A stretch of 34,503 bases of DNA from Burkholderiales bacterium (GTDB lineage Bacteria; Pseudomonadota; Gammaproteobacteria; Burkholderiales; Burkholderiaceae_C): positions 1-34,503 of the forward strand of contig JAFKGE010000051.1 in the NCBI GenBank assembly GCA_017307865.1. Reading direction: 5' to 3'. Of the stretch, positions 34,363 to 34,503 are shown piece after piece. The notes beneath the pieces are model-generated. The model did not search any database, had not been told where the DNA came from, and saw only the letters and a list, made by a program, of their open reading frames with translations. How positions within the stretch are numbered: position 1 is the first letter of the stretch; every line of letters begins with the position of its first letter. Position numbers and translations under genes: made by a program.

Positions 34363-34503
34363 TTCCACTGATGGCGGACAGTGATTCCATTCCCATCGCG
34401 GACAGCGTTCCATGCGATGGCGGACACGCTGCGCGAGTGTCCTGAGTGACGAGCAAATCGTAGCCGAAGTGTCCGCCATCAGCATGGAACGGGTGGCTGC
34501 TCG
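34363..34503 (+). mobile_element. probable insertion-sequence end with repeated 18-20 bp sites (IS21-like, runs off the window)
   Basis: Three direct copies of ttccaYnnnnatSgcggaca lie at 34363-34380, 34385-34404 and 34408-34426, spaced 22-23 bp. A fourth, inverted copy is at 34470-34489. The first and last give a perfect 12-bp inverted repeat, tgatggcggaca (34369-34380) / tgtccgccatca (34470-34481). Multiple transposase-binding repeats near an end are typical of IS21-family elements. An ATG at 34484 opens a frame (MERVAAR) that continues past the window and could be a transposase start. The family is a guess from this architecture. Confidence 0.45.

Noticed and set aside
34203-34485. Upstream extension of proV to 34427 or the alternative minus-strand frame to 34485
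   Set aside because: ABC-ATPase homology begins at 34202, and the extension crosses the transposon-like repeats.
34363-34489. Repeat array upstream of proV considered as a CRISPR
   Set aside because: Only three direct units with spacers of 2-4 bp plus one inverted unit; spacing and orientation do not fit a CRISPR array.

Overview
The window reads as chromosomal DNA of a high-GC betaproteobacterium, most likely a member of the Comamonadaceae (Burkholderiales). The evidence is the strong G/C preference at third codon positions, the gene order mreB-mreC-mreD-mrdA divergent from gatC-gatA-gatB, and many copies of a short interspersed repeat (AT-rich head, then a tagctgcYcgcgcttg-type stem, then a ttggcttgaa-type tail) that I associate with this family. 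The family assignment is inference; no rRNA or tRNA gene is visible.

Layout. 1-371: C-terminal end of an IS630-type transposase, two interspersed repeats and a bidirectional terminator. 372-6746 (minus): catalase, then the rod-shape operon mreB-mreC-mreD-mrdA. 6958-10257 (plus): the Glu/Asp-tRNA amidotransferase genes gatCAB. 10279-12446: a secreted DUF4124 protein and pyrE (minus), head-to-head with an exonuclease III gene (plus). 12520-20036: a LysR regulator divergent from gcl-hyi-glxR-glycerate kinase-pyk, a complete route from glyoxylate through tartronate semialdehyde, glycerate and 2-phosphoglycerate/PEP to pyruvate (enolase must come from elsewhere). 20115-21094 (minus): a small tautomerase and a class II aldolase. 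21163-23986 (plus): a GloC-like glyoxalase II and an AmpG-like permease, separated by a roughly 800-bp imperfect palindrome. 24140-26218: a CpxR/CpxA-like two-component system. 26259-26402: a candidate small RNA. 26411-30017 (minus): ilvE, a zinc-finger protein, an O-antigen ligase-like protein and a GT4 glycosyltransferase. 30091-30513: a small membrane protein. 30633-34202 (minus): a proVWX glycine betaine-type ABC importer. 34363-34503: the end of what looks like another insertion sequence.

The genes are mostly housekeeping, and I do not see an unambiguous new multi-gene system. The most unusual features are in the non-coding and repeat layer. A palindromic repeat has inserted in frame into the dimerisation/phosphoacceptor hairpin of the sensor kinase. 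The same kinase operon has a perfect CpxR-type box in its promoter region. An orphan promoter-terminator pair looks like a roughly 105-nt sRNA gene. One interspersed repeat copy doubles as the terminator of the proVWX operon, and other copies supply the 3' ends of coding sequences. A transposon-like array of 18-20 bp repeats sits directly upstream of proV.
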